A stretch of DNA of 45,936 nt from Nymphaea colorata (Eukaryota > Streptophyta > Magnoliopsida > Nymphaeales > Nymphaeaceae): assembly GCF_008831285.2 (NCBI RefSeq), contig NW_022205206.1, forward strand, positions 1 through 45,936, written 5' to 3'. This document shows positions 21,857 to 33,800 of the stretch, piece after piece; position 1 is the first letter of the stretch; each line of letters begins with the position of its first letter. The position numbers were made by a program, and so were the translations under genes. The notes under the pieces were generated by a model. The model saw nothing but the letters and a program-made list of their open reading frames with translations, made no database searches and had not been told where the DNA came from.

Positions 21857-22847
21857 AACAATGATCTCAATGGATATGCATTTCAAAATTGGGTGCCTAC
21901 TGAAGAATGTTTAAAATTTTTTCCGAATTTTAACTGTAAATAACTCGCCAATCACCAAATTTTTCAGCAAAAACTTCTCAGAACCGGAGTTAAAGTTTCT
22001 CATCTTTTAATTCTAAGGATTTAATCATGTTGTGTTTAAACTATCAATAAAAATAAAACATCTTTGTAAGGTAATTAAATATCATGAAAATTAGCCAACT
22101 TAAACTTCGATCACTGTCGAAAAGAGTCCATGGCCTGATATAAAGAAAGGAGTTAGAAAATGCCACCCCGGAAGTTGAGAGTTGGTATGGAGCTTATAGA
22201 ATTATCCATAAGCTGAAACTTTATATTGGATAGAAGAGGTAAGCCAATTAGCTTGAAAGTGGGTATTAAGGGGCTCAAATGTGCAAAAAAATGATTAGTA
22301 TATGTTTTTTCTTTATCTATATTTATTAGCAACGGCAAAATTTCGATAATAACCCAATAAGCCCATAACTGTCTATCTGAGCCATACAAAACCTTGGACA
22401 ATCATCAACTTAACTTTTTTATTTTCTTAGTCCCATTTTATTTCAACTTCTAATTCAATACTGCCTTTTATTAAGCTCCATTACATGTAAAAATAAAAAC
22501 GGGTCGCCTAAGGATAATCAATCGATGCTGATAATCGTATGGCAAGCTTATCCTTAGATTTCCAGACGAAAATCATTTTTAATAAAAATCAAGTTAATGG
22601 ATAGTAAAACATAAGTAAAACATAACGACCGAGCGAAGTATTTGCTATAGGGGCATGCTATTTGCTCATATTAGAAGACATAATCCAAAAATATATTTTT
22701 AAAAGTCATGGAGTGTTTTATCGTACTTATTAGGGCCAAAATGAAAAAATCTTTAACATGCACTAACGGGCAGGCCTAGGAGTCTCAATATAGTACAAAA
22801 ATCGGGAGATAACAATCCGCCATCAAAAAAGATAGTCACTTTAGCGG
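21857..22847. other. AT-rich spacer, possibly with gene remnants
   Basis: About 990 bp with no convincing gene. A minus-strand frame at 22401-22114 could encode about 95 residues but has no recognisable character. On the plus strand, short stretches near 22160-22270 (LRVGMELIELSIS, KPISLKVGIKGLK) look LRR-like but are broken by TGA. A perfect 10-bp inverted repeat lies at 22508-22557. Confidence 0.35.
22508..22557. repeat. 10-bp inverted repeat (possible hairpin)
   Basis: CTAAGGATAA at 22508-22517 is exactly repeated in inverse orientation as TTATCCTTAG at 22548-22557, with a 30-nt loop. It lies about 290 bp upstream of the LRR gene. It could be a structured RNA or terminator-like element, or chance. 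Confidence 0.4.
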
Positions 22848-23541
22848 ATGGTTTCTTCCAATAAGCCCAAGCTAAACATGTGGCTATCCATCTTTACCAT
22901 GAGAAACAATATGGCCGAATAGACGCTACTTTATAAGATAGTTGGACTGATGAGCGCCCGCTGCAGGTTTATAACAAGTATCAATATATCGAAATCTCTG
23001 TTCGGTGACGCAGGGGCCTACTTGGTGTTAGCGGCTGGCTGGAAATTTATCAAGTCAGTTATTCTCGACGAAAACAGGATCGGGAGGACAGGAGCAAAGC
23101 ATATAAGCAGATGCAGGTGGAGTATCTTACCTATCTATCGCTGGACCAGAACAAAATCGGAAATGGAGGTTTCGCGCATATCGTGAAGGGGGCTTGGAGT
23201 AAGCTGGACAGACTAACTCTGTCGAATACTTAGCTTACTTGTGACGGTTTAAGATGTCTAAGGAAGGCGGTGTGGCCAAGACTCACGCATTTGAACTTGC
23301 TGGGCAACTAAGTGGCTCCTGTTCTCTTGGCTTAGCTATCCCATTGTAGTCTCAAAGGATTGTCAATCACGATGGCGGAGATCGAGAAGCACCAGTTCCT
23401 CAACATCAACATCTTGAGCAAACATTTGAAGAGTACAAAACCTTTGAGCTTATCGTGGAGCCTTAGCTCGATATTTACCTTCAAAAGCCTTCAACTATAA
23501 ATTTGTTTAGATATTTCTAGCTTATTTAGGACTATATTTGA
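22848..23541 (+). CDS. Leucine-rich-repeat protein (about 231 aa)
   Basis: ATG 22848 to TGA 23539-23541. LRR units of the ribonuclease-inhibitor-like type follow one another: FIKSVILDENRIGRTGAKHI, YLTYLSLDQNKIGNGGFAHI, KLDRLTLSNTQLTCDGLRCL and RLTHLNLLGNQVAP. Trp residues (RCRWSYL, GAWSKL, AVWPRL) mark the start of each unit. The tail (EYKTFELIVEPQLDIYL) is charged and amphipathic. Two -1 displacements lie at about 23120 and 23427; each is bridged by one base. The Trp-x-x-Leu spacing is shared with the LRR gene at 8623, suggesting one local family. Function unknown. Confidence 0.65.
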
Positions 23542-24120
23542 GGGTTGGCTGATGTTTCTTGTATACTATAAAACAATGGATATCCCTTTTGTATTGATCA
23601 ATAATATCATTTATCTTAACGTTTCTTCAAATAATAAAATCCAGAGCCATTTTAAGGATCCCTTATTAAAAATAAATTCCGAACTGCATGGAAGGCCATT
23701 GAAACCTCCATAATCAATCCATTTACTTCACTATATTCTTGAGAAATGGCCTTTATGTTGCTGTCTTCCATTTATCTAAATTAAAAATGTGATAATAGTG
23801 GACCATACGGGTAGTTTGCATTATTATTACCAAGTGGATCTTTCCTCCTCGGGCCACAATCAATATCCCTCATTTTTATGGAAATTTATACTTTCCATTC
23901 ACAAATCTTTGATAAATTTGATCAAAATTACTATTAAAATAGGTTCATCCAAAGATATACGGCAACCATTTCCACCTGTTGGCCGGCTAGGAGGAGTATG
24001 GCGTTGAAGGAAAAGGGTATCGTTAGTCAATTTGATTGAATGCTACTTAAGGAAATAATGCGTTATGTACTAAGAGTTAATAGATGGACTATAATCATTA
24101 ATTGCATTATACTCTTGCAG
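23542..24120. other. AT-rich spacer
   Basis: About 580 bp, mostly AT-rich. The end reads ACTCTTGCAG directly before the next ATG, which looks like a 3' splice site, so a 5' UTR intron may lie here. No coding frame I can support. Confidence 0.4.
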
Positions 24121-24594
24121 ATGTACCAATCCCTGCCAGCTTTGGATTTCCCGCATTCTCCCTCCTTCGACGTCAAATCCGAAACCTCCACAGAAGGAGA
24201 ATAAGTCTAATATCGCCACGATTCCCTCTCCTTTTCGCCCATCGCCTCCCCCTTCCGCTCCGCCTCCTCCAAGGCCAAGAGCTCCCTTTGCAAAAACTTC
24301 ATGGAAAAGGGGTACTGTCCCTATGGTAGCAAGTGCCAGTTCGCCCATGGTCCGCAGGATTTAAGGATTAACATGGAGCACAACCGGTCCTATAAGACGA
24401 AGGGGTGCCACGCCTTTGCGAAGAAGGGCTATTGCTGCTTCGGCGATCGTTGCAATTTCATCCACTAGCGCGCGGAGGCCCTCGATTTGCGGCAGAAGTG
24501 GCTGGCCATATACTCGAACCATCGAGAAACCCTGCAGACTGCCAATGAGCTCCCAGCCTCCAGACTGCTCCAGCTGCTCCAAGGCCCACTCTGA
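24121..24594 (+). CDS. Tandem CCCH zinc-finger protein (157 aa, tristetraprolin-like)
   Basis: Intact frame from ATG 24121 to TGA 24592-24594. Two fingers have the exact Cys-x8-Cys-x5-Cys-x3-His spacing: CKNFMEKGYCPYGSKCQFAH, and after the lead-in NRSYKTKGC the second one, CHAFAKKGYCCFGDRCNFIH. The lead-in Tyr-Lys-Thr and the paired fingers match the TIS11/tristetraprolin class, which binds AU-rich mRNA 3' UTRs and promotes decay. The N-terminus is Ser/Pro-rich (SFSPIASPFRSASSKAKSS), and the C-terminal 45 residues are helical. One TAG after the second finger reads as Gln. Spacing between fingers is 20-25 residues, slightly longer than the usual 18. Confidence 0.9.
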
Positions 24595-24938
24595 CCAAAC
24601 CAACACATTGATATTTATATTCGCATCATGCATACAAGATTCTATTCGCCGAGAATCATCCATTTTGGATAGATTCATAGAGGAATTATCATAATTTAAC
24701 ACATTCTATTTGGAGCTTATTCCACCACAATATCCATCATGAATTTTAGGATATGACCCGTCATGGATTATTTAAATAGATAAAACAACTCCTCATGAGA
24801 TAATAGCTACTTCAAACAAAGTAGAACCATCTCAAATGCGAAAAAGGGGATAAGACCATCATTAACTTGTTTCACTAATCAGCCAGCTTCAATCTATGGA
24901 TATCAATATTCTGTCTTGTTATAAAATTAAAGAAGGGA
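24595..24938. other. AT-rich spacer
   Basis: 344 bp between the CCCH and the B-box genes. No gene or RNA signature seen. Confidence 0.4.
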
Positions 24939-26149
24939 ATGTTTATCTGCTGCAACGGAGATCGGCCTCCAACTAGTATATTCGATAGTTTGCCTCCCTG
25001 CCAGGCTCACTCAAGCCCAGTGCAATTCGTATGCCGGCAGCCCTCCTGCAGGGAGGAATCTCTGCTCTGCATCGAATGCCTCAACGACCACAAGTAGCAC
25101 CGCTGGGAGAGCCTAAGAAATTTCGTCACCGAAGACGTCAAGGAGATGCTGAAAACTGGCAACTCCAAAACCTCAGTGCGGATCGAGCAGGCAGGCAGCG
25201 TCATCGGAAGCCTCTTCGTCTCCTTTCGCGAAAGAGTGACGGAGCAGATCAGCAGGCTGGAGGAGAAGATCACGCGCAAGCTGGAAATCGTGCACCAGAA
25301 CAACCTCGTGGAAATGCGCGGGGGACAGCAGCTCACGCAGTAAAGCGTGACCGAGTTGCTGTACGCCCTGGAGAAGGAAAAATCGGTTGAGTGGGTGGAG
25401 AACCTGAAGACCTTCCTGGAGAGCGCGGTGGAAGAGGCAGTCACTACTATCGACAACATCATGGATGACCTCGAGGAGGCCATGGGCAACGAGTGGGAGG
25501 AGAGGACGCACCTGCAGAATGAGCTTGCGCTCAAAGAGCTCAAGACCCACCTGCACTACCATAAGGAAAAGGATCCCAACTACTTCAAGTTCAATCCGCA
25601 GGCTAAGCATCCAGGCATCCAGCTCAGCGAGGACCAGCTTGAAGCCATATTTAAGAAGAATATGCCCTCCCGACCAGTAGCCATTGCCAACAATCCAATC
25701 ACTCCGAAGATAAGGAGATTCGCCTTTGACATCAAAAAATTAGATAAGACAGTCATGATCTTCGCAGCCACTTCTATCTTCATTGGAGTTTGCTCTCCCA
25801 ATACGGTGAAAGCAGTGGGAATGAGGAGGATCAGTGAGGTTGGAAAAGGTGCCTACATGATTGGATCAAGCGGATGGTCTTATCATCACAAAAACCCTAA
25901 ATACGACCGTAAAAACGTGGTGGTAAATATACCTTAACAAAGGGATTCGGTTTTAGCGAAGGAGATAGGGTGGAAGTTGAAGTGGACATGGACTAGCCAG
26001 GAGAAATCCATTTTTCCAAGGAGGGCAAGATCTTCAACTCGAAATTCAGCATGCCTCTCGACCTCACTCAAAAATAGATTCTGGAACTAAAGCCATGCGT
26101 CAGTTTCGATGGAGATGAGGGAGCCATTGTCCGGTTGTTTAATTTTTGA
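24939..26149 (+). CDS. B-box / coiled-coil / SPRY-like protein (TRIM-like, no RING), about 403 aa
   Basis: ATG 24939 to TGA 26147-26149. A B-box-type zinc cluster occupies roughly residues 20-60, with Cys/His seen in PPCQAHSSPVQFVC and ESLLCIECLNDHKQHRWESL. It is followed by a long coiled coil (about residues 70-225; VTEQISRLEEKITRKLEIVH, ESAVEEAVTTIDNIMDDLEE). The C-terminal third resembles a B30.2/SPRY beta-sandwich: TVMIFAATSIFIGVCSP, GAYMIGSSGWSYHH, KGFGFSEGDRVEVEVDM, EIHFSKEGKIFN and PCVSFDGDEGAIVRLFNF. One -1 step at about 25920 is bridged by one G. The order matches TRIM proteins, but no RING finger precedes the B-box, so ubiquitin-ligase activity is unlikely. Ciliates have large families of this kind with unknown roles. 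Confidence 0.72.
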
Positions 26150-26467
26150 TTACTTACCACTTGAATATACCAGCTAATTGAACCCTAAGCTTGTGGTGGG
26201 GGAAAAACACATCTTTCACATGGTTTATTAATTATTGATACTCTTGCATTATAGGTTAGCGTATTCCCACATTAAATTGACCTTTTCAAGTTAGCTATCA
26301 TCAACTATTATTATTTTTTTACCTATCTAATCATTCAAGTCCTCTTCTAATGAATGCACCTTTTATTTCTCCTTTTAGCCATTGTCTGAAGAATACTTTC
26401 AAGCGTTTTGGGCATTGATCGACTTTCTTATAACTTCTATTTTTCTATATTCAGAATCAAGCTATTA
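26150..26467. other. AT-rich spacer
   Basis: 318 bp with runs of T and A. Nothing recognisable. Confidence 0.4.
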
Positions 26468-27921
26468 ATGTTAGAGCTCCACCATCATGCCAAGAGCCGC
26501 CTTTCCAAAAATAAATCCTTTAACAACTTCAATCTTAAGCCTCAGGAAACTTCCCCCAAAGAGGCCCTGCCCATGCTTGCACTCTCCAAATGCGGATCTG
26601 AATTCCACCACTAAAGCGCAACTGAGCCTGTGGACGGGTATAGGGGACTTGGGTCGGTTAATGAGTACCTCACTTTGGAAGGATAGCGATAGCCTTTTTG
26701 GTCCTTGTGCAAGAATCGAGGGCAAAACCAAGACCGTAAACGGTATGATTTGAGAGAAGCCGAACGCATCTTAATGGATAGCAGCAAAGAGAAGGAGGAG
26801 AGGATAGTAGCGTCCAAAGTGATAGCAGAGACCATGTTCAAGAACATCTACGGGGAGAAATTGAAGAAAATAGAACAAGATCAGCTGCAGAAGTAAAGTT
26901 TTAGGCCTAAGGATCTCATTAACCTCAGCACTCTCGAAGTCATCATGAATTAAATGGAGTACAACCCACGCTCCCAGTCGATCATGCTGCGGAAGGAGGA
27001 ATTAGAGAGGCTGAAGGAATTTGGCAGGCTGCAGAAGAGTAGAAAGTTGCTAACTAGGGTGGGCCTGGGCGAGGGGACTAAAATAGAAAAAATATACCGA
27101 CTTAAGAACCAGTATCCTTCGCTGAAGGGCATCATCATCCCCACCAAGAGCCAATAATACGAGTATTTCGCATCCTACTACAACAAGCCAAGCAACGACC
27201 GTTCCTAGCTAGACAAATCAGCAACCACCAGTAGTTTCTTCAAGACGATGGTAAACGATCTCAAACTGCTCAAATCTCAAGACGAGAAGATGAACAAATA
27301 GATGGAATATTTTTAGAAATTCAAAGCATACAAAAATTCCTCCTCGGTGATCAAGCATTGCCCCAGCCGGTTCGTGCGGACTGATGAGGAACTGGTGCTT
27401 TAGAATATCATGGAGATGAAACCTCCAGCCTTTCTCTACCTGCTCAACCAGTGCCGCTTCTAAAAGCTCAGACTGATCAAGCTGAAATACATACGCATAA
27501 ATGAGGACTTGCTTCTTCTCTTCCTCGATTGCCTTAGAGCAATGGCTCCGTAAATTGGCTGCATACAGGTCTTCGAATTGTCTTCCATCATCGTCCAAAG
27601 TAACCCTTCCCAAATGTAGGCCGGCTTCGCTTCAGCGAAAAGTTGAGTTTCCTGCTGAAAGAACTAGGAGTGAAGAGCCTAAAGCTGGATTCAATGGACC
27701 TGAGCACTGGGGAATTCAACCGCATCGCCTGCGGGTTGGTGGACAACAAGGACATCGAAGAGATATCGCTGAGACACAACCGCATCGATATTTTGGGAGT
27801 TCGCAACATGGAGGTTTTGAGCAAAAAATTGCCAAAACTGAAGGTGCTGGATGTGAGGAACAACGATATCCCGCATTACGCCAACCTGAAGGACAAGAGT
27901 CCCCTCATTCTCTTTTTTTGA
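26468..27921 (+). CDS. Coiled-coil protein with C-terminal LRRs (about 484 aa)
   Basis: ATG 26468 to TGA 27919-27921. The first 300 residues are charged and helical (ERILMDSSKEKEERIVASKV, MLRKEELERLKEFGRLQKS, NDLKLLKSQDEKMNKQMEYF). LRRs follow from about residue 330 (FLYLLNQCRFQKLRLIKLKY, VKSLKLDSMDLSTGEFNRI, DIEEISLRHNRIDILGVRNM, LPKLKVLDVRNNDIPHY). A single -1 step at about 27620 joins the first LRR block to the last two repeats; with one base added the length is 485 codons. Many TAA/TAG codons inside read as Gln. Likely a scaffold or binding protein; no enzymatic motif. Confidence 0.68.
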
Positions 27922-28643
27922 TGGTATTCTATTTATTGGCAAACATGATTAATTATGATCTTGTTTTGTATTAACATTCACACTCTAAGGGGGGTGCAAA
28001 TCAATAATTTGGTGTGTAAGCCTTGGGGGATCATATGTGGAGCTAAGTGAAGGTAATTTGGTTATAATTTTGATTGGTTGGAAGATATCGAATATTAAAA
28101 CTAATGATTTGCAAAGTTATTCTATCAGTTCATTAAATTTGAGTAGCACTCAAGGCTCTTCCACCTACACGCATTCTTTGAGCCAGTTGAAATAATGTTT
28201 CTCATTCCAAAGTCTCATAGCAATCCCGACATGCATCATTAATGATATCAAAGATTAGAAATAAACAAAGGAATTAGTAACCATTCTTCTAATCTGAACA
28301 AATGTAGAACTATTTTAGAAATAATAGTTCTCATCCAAAGTCCTCCTTCTTTGCCAACATATTCTAAACATGACAAGATCCAAGAAGACATTAAAAACCA
28401 TTTTATTTTGACGAGAGAGTATGAGTGGAGCCAAATAAGCCCTATAAAACTTCCGAATTTATCCAAATTGGATGGTATTTGATTTCGAATAAAACTGAAT
28501 AAACTTAAAGAGGACAAGCATTCCGCGCAAACATTCTCAAACTATGCCCACTTCAGATGGATCTAGCATAATAGACAATAAATAACTTCTCATTTAGGTC
28601 TAATATCACCCATACACTAATTGAACTCAAAACCTCAAAGGAT
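27922..28643. other. AT-rich spacer
   Basis: About 720 bp. No supported gene; one minus-strand open stretch near 28250-28517 is hydrophobic and featureless and I leave it out. Confidence 0.35.
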
Positions 28644-29121
28644 ATGAGTGAATCGTGCCAAATTAGAAGAGAGTGTAAATTGGCAATACCTAAATCGATG
28701 CACATGCCCATTTCTACAACCTGCTCATCAGAACGACTTATATATAAAAATTATTCCAATTTTGAAACTGCTCTCTGCGATGCTGCTTTTCAGGCCTCTT
28801 CAACGACAGTTAACAATCGTACGCTCAGATTCTCAACATTACTAGCAGCTGAGGTGACTTTTAGACCGGATATTTTTGAGCTCTCCCAACTTTAACCCAA
28901 ATCAGGCCAAGTAGCTTACAGAGCCTGCCTATGCTGCCTCTGAAAGGTAGTCAGATTAATTGTCAAATTTTCAATCCTTAGATGAGTATTTTCAACCTAA
29001 CTCTATTGTTCAGGCCGGCACAGAGAAGGAAGGTTGTTCGCCCCAAAACGGCAAAAAACCCATAAAAAATAAGCTCATGGAATCCCGAATTAATTTGATT
29101 GCAAATATAAAAACGAATTGA
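28644..29121 (+). CDS. Tentative small hypothetical protein (143 aa, two introns)
   Basis: A coherent product appears if introns 28648-28666 (19 nt) and 28854-28880 (27 nt) are removed: ATG 28644, TGA 29119-29121, 144 codons. The N-terminal part is hydrophobic (IKIIPILKLLSAMLLF) and the C-terminal part is polar and Gln/Asn-rich (QSLDEYFQPNSIVQAG). The first exon is only four bases and the second intron is longer than others here, so this model is fragile. No family recognised. Without the introns an in-frame TGA interrupts it. Confidence 0.3.
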
Positions 29122-29255
29122 TCTTGGGCATCTATCAATGATTGGTTGTTTGTTGTTGTATCACATGAATGGCTGTGGGGTGTATATAATAAAATCTGTG
29201 CTTTTGGGAGATATTTGTGCATTTCATCGATTATCGTTGATTATAAATAAAGGTG

Positions 29256-30548
29256 ATGATGAGCGGAAAGGACCTGCAGATATTATTATCACAAGATGAC
29301 AATGAGATCTCAACGAGCGCTGCCACTACCTGCCAGGACGGTCCCTAAAACCCAGGCGAGAAAATGTAATTACTTAGAAGAAATAAGTCCCTATTCGGTG
29401 CCGCCCTCTCTCTAGTGTTTCTCATCTGTTATCTCTACTTCCAGTTCCAGAACAGCAAGCTGGAGCATTAGATCATCTCTCTGAAGCAGAAATACGAGAC
29501 CCACGCCTTCGAGTAGAGCAAGGAAAAAATGACTGAGAAGTTGAAGTTCAGTTTTCTAAGATAATATGAAAGCGAAAGGTTTTATCTCAATAAGGTTTAA
29601 AAAATAAAGGAGGTGGCCAAGCAGGATAACTTTCTCCAAAATAACTCCAACGCCAGGACCTCCTTTTTACTCGCCATGAATAACTATAAATTGACCCACC
29701 AAAACGTCTTCCTCAGCCAGTAGATTGCAAAATTACTCCAAGATTAGTACGATAGACTCTCCAAAAAGTATGATTTCACACTGCCTGAAGAACCCTTCTG
29801 CATTTTTGTCCCCACAGTCAATAATGTCCAAAATTTTAGGTATTAATACAACCTCAGATCCATCTTCAACCAAAATTATACAAATTACAGAGTCATCATT
29901 ATCGATGACGCCTCCACCGACCAAAATTTCTAAGTCATTTCCGCCTACCTCAAAGAAAACCCCGTCCCTCAGGAAGTTATCCTCGTCAAAAACTAAGTAA
30001 GAGGCACCGCAGTCCCCAACATCTACAAAGCCGCCACCGAATACTGCAAACCCAATGAAATCATGGCCCTCGTAGACGGTGATGATGAGCTTTTGGGAGT
30101 CAATATCTTCAAGGTCTTCAACTCTCTCTACGTCACCAACAAACTGGAGGTTCTCTATTCTAATTTCATCAACTTTAGGGGGTACTCGTAAGTACTGCCT
30201 GGAATATCTCGTCCCTATACAGAGTAATAAAAGAGGGACAATCTCTATCGGACATTCGAATACACGAGGATGTTCCCTGTCCGATCCTTCCGCGTTCGCA
30301 ACTTCCTGAAGCTGAAGAAGAGCGACCTGCAATCATAGTAGGGCGCTTGGTTCAAATCTGCCTACGACCATGCGATCTGCACTCCTCTGCTGGAGCTCTC
30401 CTGCGGAAGGAACGAATACGTAGATGAGCATTTTTACCTTTATAACACTGGTATCGGTAATAACGATCTCGATGTGGATGCCGATATGAACATCTTCGTG
30501 GCTAATTAGGTGCACTACAATAAGAAAAGGTACTAATGCGAGGCATGA
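29256..30548 (+). CDS. Type II membrane glycosyltransferase, GT2-like single module (430 aa)
   Basis: A completely intact frame of 431 codons. A short cytosolic tail precedes one membrane anchor (LFGAALSLVFLICYLYFQF, about residues 46-64), then a coiled-coil stem. The catalytic module begins at about residue 180 with FCIFVPTVNN and has YNLRSIFNQNYTNYRVIIID, then the nucleotide-sugar motif DDASTDQN and the metal-binding ALVDGDDELLG (DXD). It ends with CTPLLELSCGRNEYVDEHFY. This is a GT-A fold of family GT2 type, expected in the Golgi lumen. Donor and acceptor are unknown. It is the only copy of this module locally with all motifs intact, and the next gene carries three derived copies. A TATAAATA at about 29240 precedes the start. 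Confidence 0.85.
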
Positions 30549-30808
30549 TCATGATATGCTCAGTTTATTTACCTTTATTTTATATCTTTTTCTAATGATC
30601 CAATAATCATACTGTTTGATTTGCATCGTAAGGAATCAATCAAACATAATTACCGGTATTGTATGGCTGGAAATGGACAGTTTTTGGTTTTGGAATGTTG
30701 GTGGAGTTTGCAGATAAAAGGTAGTGATTGATTGGTGATAACGGCATATAATTTGATGCTATTTGTTGAATTTGATCAAATTAACTAATATAACATTATA
30801 CTGTCTCA

Positions 30809-33800
30809 ATGATTATTCAAGGGGACCAACATACTAACCAAATTGAGCAGATAAAACTCATAAATCCAGAAAAAAAGAGAAAAACCACCAGCCCTTGCCT
30901 CAAGATTGTCGCCATAGTAGCCCTATGCATCTTTGCCTTCGGAATTGTCTTTCAAAACGATCCGAAGATAATTGCGAGGATTCTCATGGAGTAACCATTA
31001 AACTTCGAAGCGAAAGAATAATACAAGGACGAACTTAGACGATATTTCGACGATTAGATGGAGTTTGATGGCTTGAAACTCGTTTAGTCCAACTTCGAAT
31101 ATTCCCCCACCTCCACACCAGCCATCAAGCAGTTATAGCAATAAGACTACTCTCGACTCAACGAAGAGTACCGCTTCGACCAGTTTCCAGCCGAGTTAAC
31201 CTTCTGCCTAGTTGTTCAACGCTTGAATATTCTCGATGGTTTTTCTTACGAATTCACCTTGAACTCAATCTTCAACCAAAACTATTCAAACTATAAGGTG
31301 ATCATCATGCATGAGCCTCAGACCAAGGGCTACTAGATGGTGTAGAATTATCTAAAAAACAATCAGATTGACAAGTAAAAATACATTCACGTTATTAATA
31401 AATCTCCTCGCAGTATTCTACGCAATCTCTATGAAGCCACACACGAATATTGCTCTCCTGAGTCTATCTCATTGCCCATTCATCGAAGTGGAGAGTTGAT
31501 CGGCAGAAACGTCTTTAAGGTTTACAACGTCCTTTACCAGATGAACAAAGTCGGCCTTATTTACTCTGACTATTATCGCTACAGCCGCAATCACTACGTC
31601 AAAGAAGGCACCAATATCGGGCTAACGTAAAAACAGTTGAAGAATATTCGCAGGGAAATCATCTTCATCACCAATGCCATTACCTATCGCACCTAATACT
31701 TCCTCAACATACCCAAAGAGGAATTGCTTGGAAATGGGTATACCTACTTCGATATCGTATACGAGCAGGCTCTCATCTTCCCCTTGGTCGAAATGATGTG
31801 CGGGATAGTGCTCAAAATCGATGGGTATTACATGCTCACCAAGGAGCCTTTTGAAGATTACAATGCCTTTCTCGACCATGTGGACTTGGAGAAGGGTCTT
31901 TCCGAGATCTTCAGGAACAAAGCCAATGTCCCCTGCAACGAAGCGTACGCTCAGCAGGCTAAGGGGTCATTCTTTATCAAATCTCTCAAGAATAATCATG
32001 CCAAAATACCAGAGTTAGCAGCCATTTCAAGTGATAATGTCCAAGCCACTGCAGTAGTCAAGCGTGCAGGTCAGAAACAAGCCTTTGTTGGAAATCCAAA
32101 AAAACCTGAAACCAGAATCGCTGATAAATACATCTACAATGGAAGTGTCTCAACAGCAGGGTATAAGAGATAATACCAGTTGGATAGGACTGACCATTGC
32201 GAATCGCTTCCCGAAGGAACACCCTTCAAATTTGCGAAATATAACTTATTTTTGGGTAGTGAAGTTGACTAAATGTACCATTCTGAGTTGGAGAGATACG
32301 AGGCAATTGTAGAGAAGGACCACCAGCTGAGCTTCTACAACAAGTACTAAACCCCTCTTTGCATCGTAATCGCATAGCTGCCTTCCCGGGTTGGATAGTA
32401 TCGTTTCGAATTTTTGCTGAATTCAATCTTTTCCCAGGATTACTCCAATTATTTCGTCGTTATCAACAACCGCAACCCTACTATTGACAAATACGTCCGT
32501 AAATACCTCCACCACTACCAAATCAACAAGGAAAAGTATGTCTACGTCGAGCATTCTCCCTTCTCCTCCCCTCTCTCGGCCATCTATAAGTCCATCAATG
32601 ACAAGTGCCATCCCAATTCAGTCTCCATGATCCTCAGTGGAAGGGAGGAGCTGTTCGGCAAGAAAGTTTTCAAGGTGTTCAGCTCTAAGTTCAGAGATAA
32701 TAAATACCAGCTTGTCTATTCGAGTGGGTTTGAATTTAGCCAAGAGAAAAGACAGACATCTAACTCCATCAATGCCAACTATTCTGAATAGGAGAAATCG
32801 AAAAGTCTTTATCGAAACTCTCCCAAAAAGTATAGCAAATTGGTTGCCTTCAGGACCAAGATGTTCAGTCGCATTAAGGTTGCCCATCTCCAAGACGAAA
32901 AAGGCCAATTTTTATTTTCTAACTGGGACGAGGCTATTTATTTCCCTCTTCTAGAGTTATCCTGTTCCAGGAATACTCAAATAGAAGGCAACCATTATAT
33001 CAGACCTCGCGATTTGGCAGATAATTAGCCATATGTATACGATGTTGGTATTCGAATTAGAAGCTTCAAGCAGTATCCCTGCTTTGAAGAAACTGAAGAA
33101 ATAAGCGCAGTATAGACTCAGGTTTTAACCAGCATATCTAACTAGAAAGTGCAGACGGGCGGAGTAGCGCATGTAGCTCCTCGTTTTGGCTTCGACCCTT
33201 TGCAAAAGAATGCCAAGGGAGTGAGGTAATAACCATTATATTTAGTATTGCTGATGTGCTCTACGGCACTCAAAAGGAAGTGAAAGCTCAAAGGGAGCAA
33301 TACCAGCATCAGAGATAGAGGGCTTTTGAAAAGATGGAAAGCAATCCAGGGATATAGCTGTCGATGTTCAACCTGAAGCTGGACCATGCGCTCGACGAAG
33401 TGGAAACAGGTTTGATTGCGGACGACATTGAGAGAGCCAAGGGCATCACAGGACTGCAATCAAAGAACGAATACCCAATGTGTGTAGTAATCGAGCTTGC
33501 CTTTGTCGTCCCCTTCCAATTCTAATACACCCTCAACTCGCTATTCTTGCAGAACTATTCCAACTACTTCGCAGTCATATTTGGTGATGGCTCTGAGGGA
33601 GGAGACGAGCTCATCAGAAAATATTTAGACTTCTATGCAATTCCAGTTGAAAAATATGTCTACTTGCCCAATAAGAGACTATCACGGGGGCTTGAAAACT
33701 TAGGAACTGCTCAATCTTACTGCAGTAAGGACTCAATAATTCTACATCTTCAAGATTCGGATGAGTTTGCCGGCAGAAACGTCTTGAAGCTGTTCAGCTA

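Noticed and set aside
22114-22401. Minus-strand 95-codon frame in the 22-kb spacer
   Set aside because: AT-rich, low-complexity composition, no family resemblance and no supporting intron or promoter context.
29725-30332. Long antisense frame (199 codons) opposite the GT2 gene
   Set aside because: Acidic, valine-rich shadow of the conserved Asp-rich plus-strand frame.
30348-30362. GGTTCAAATCTGCC resembling a tRNA T-arm
   Set aside because: It lies inside the intact GT2 coding frame and lacks the rest of a tRNA.
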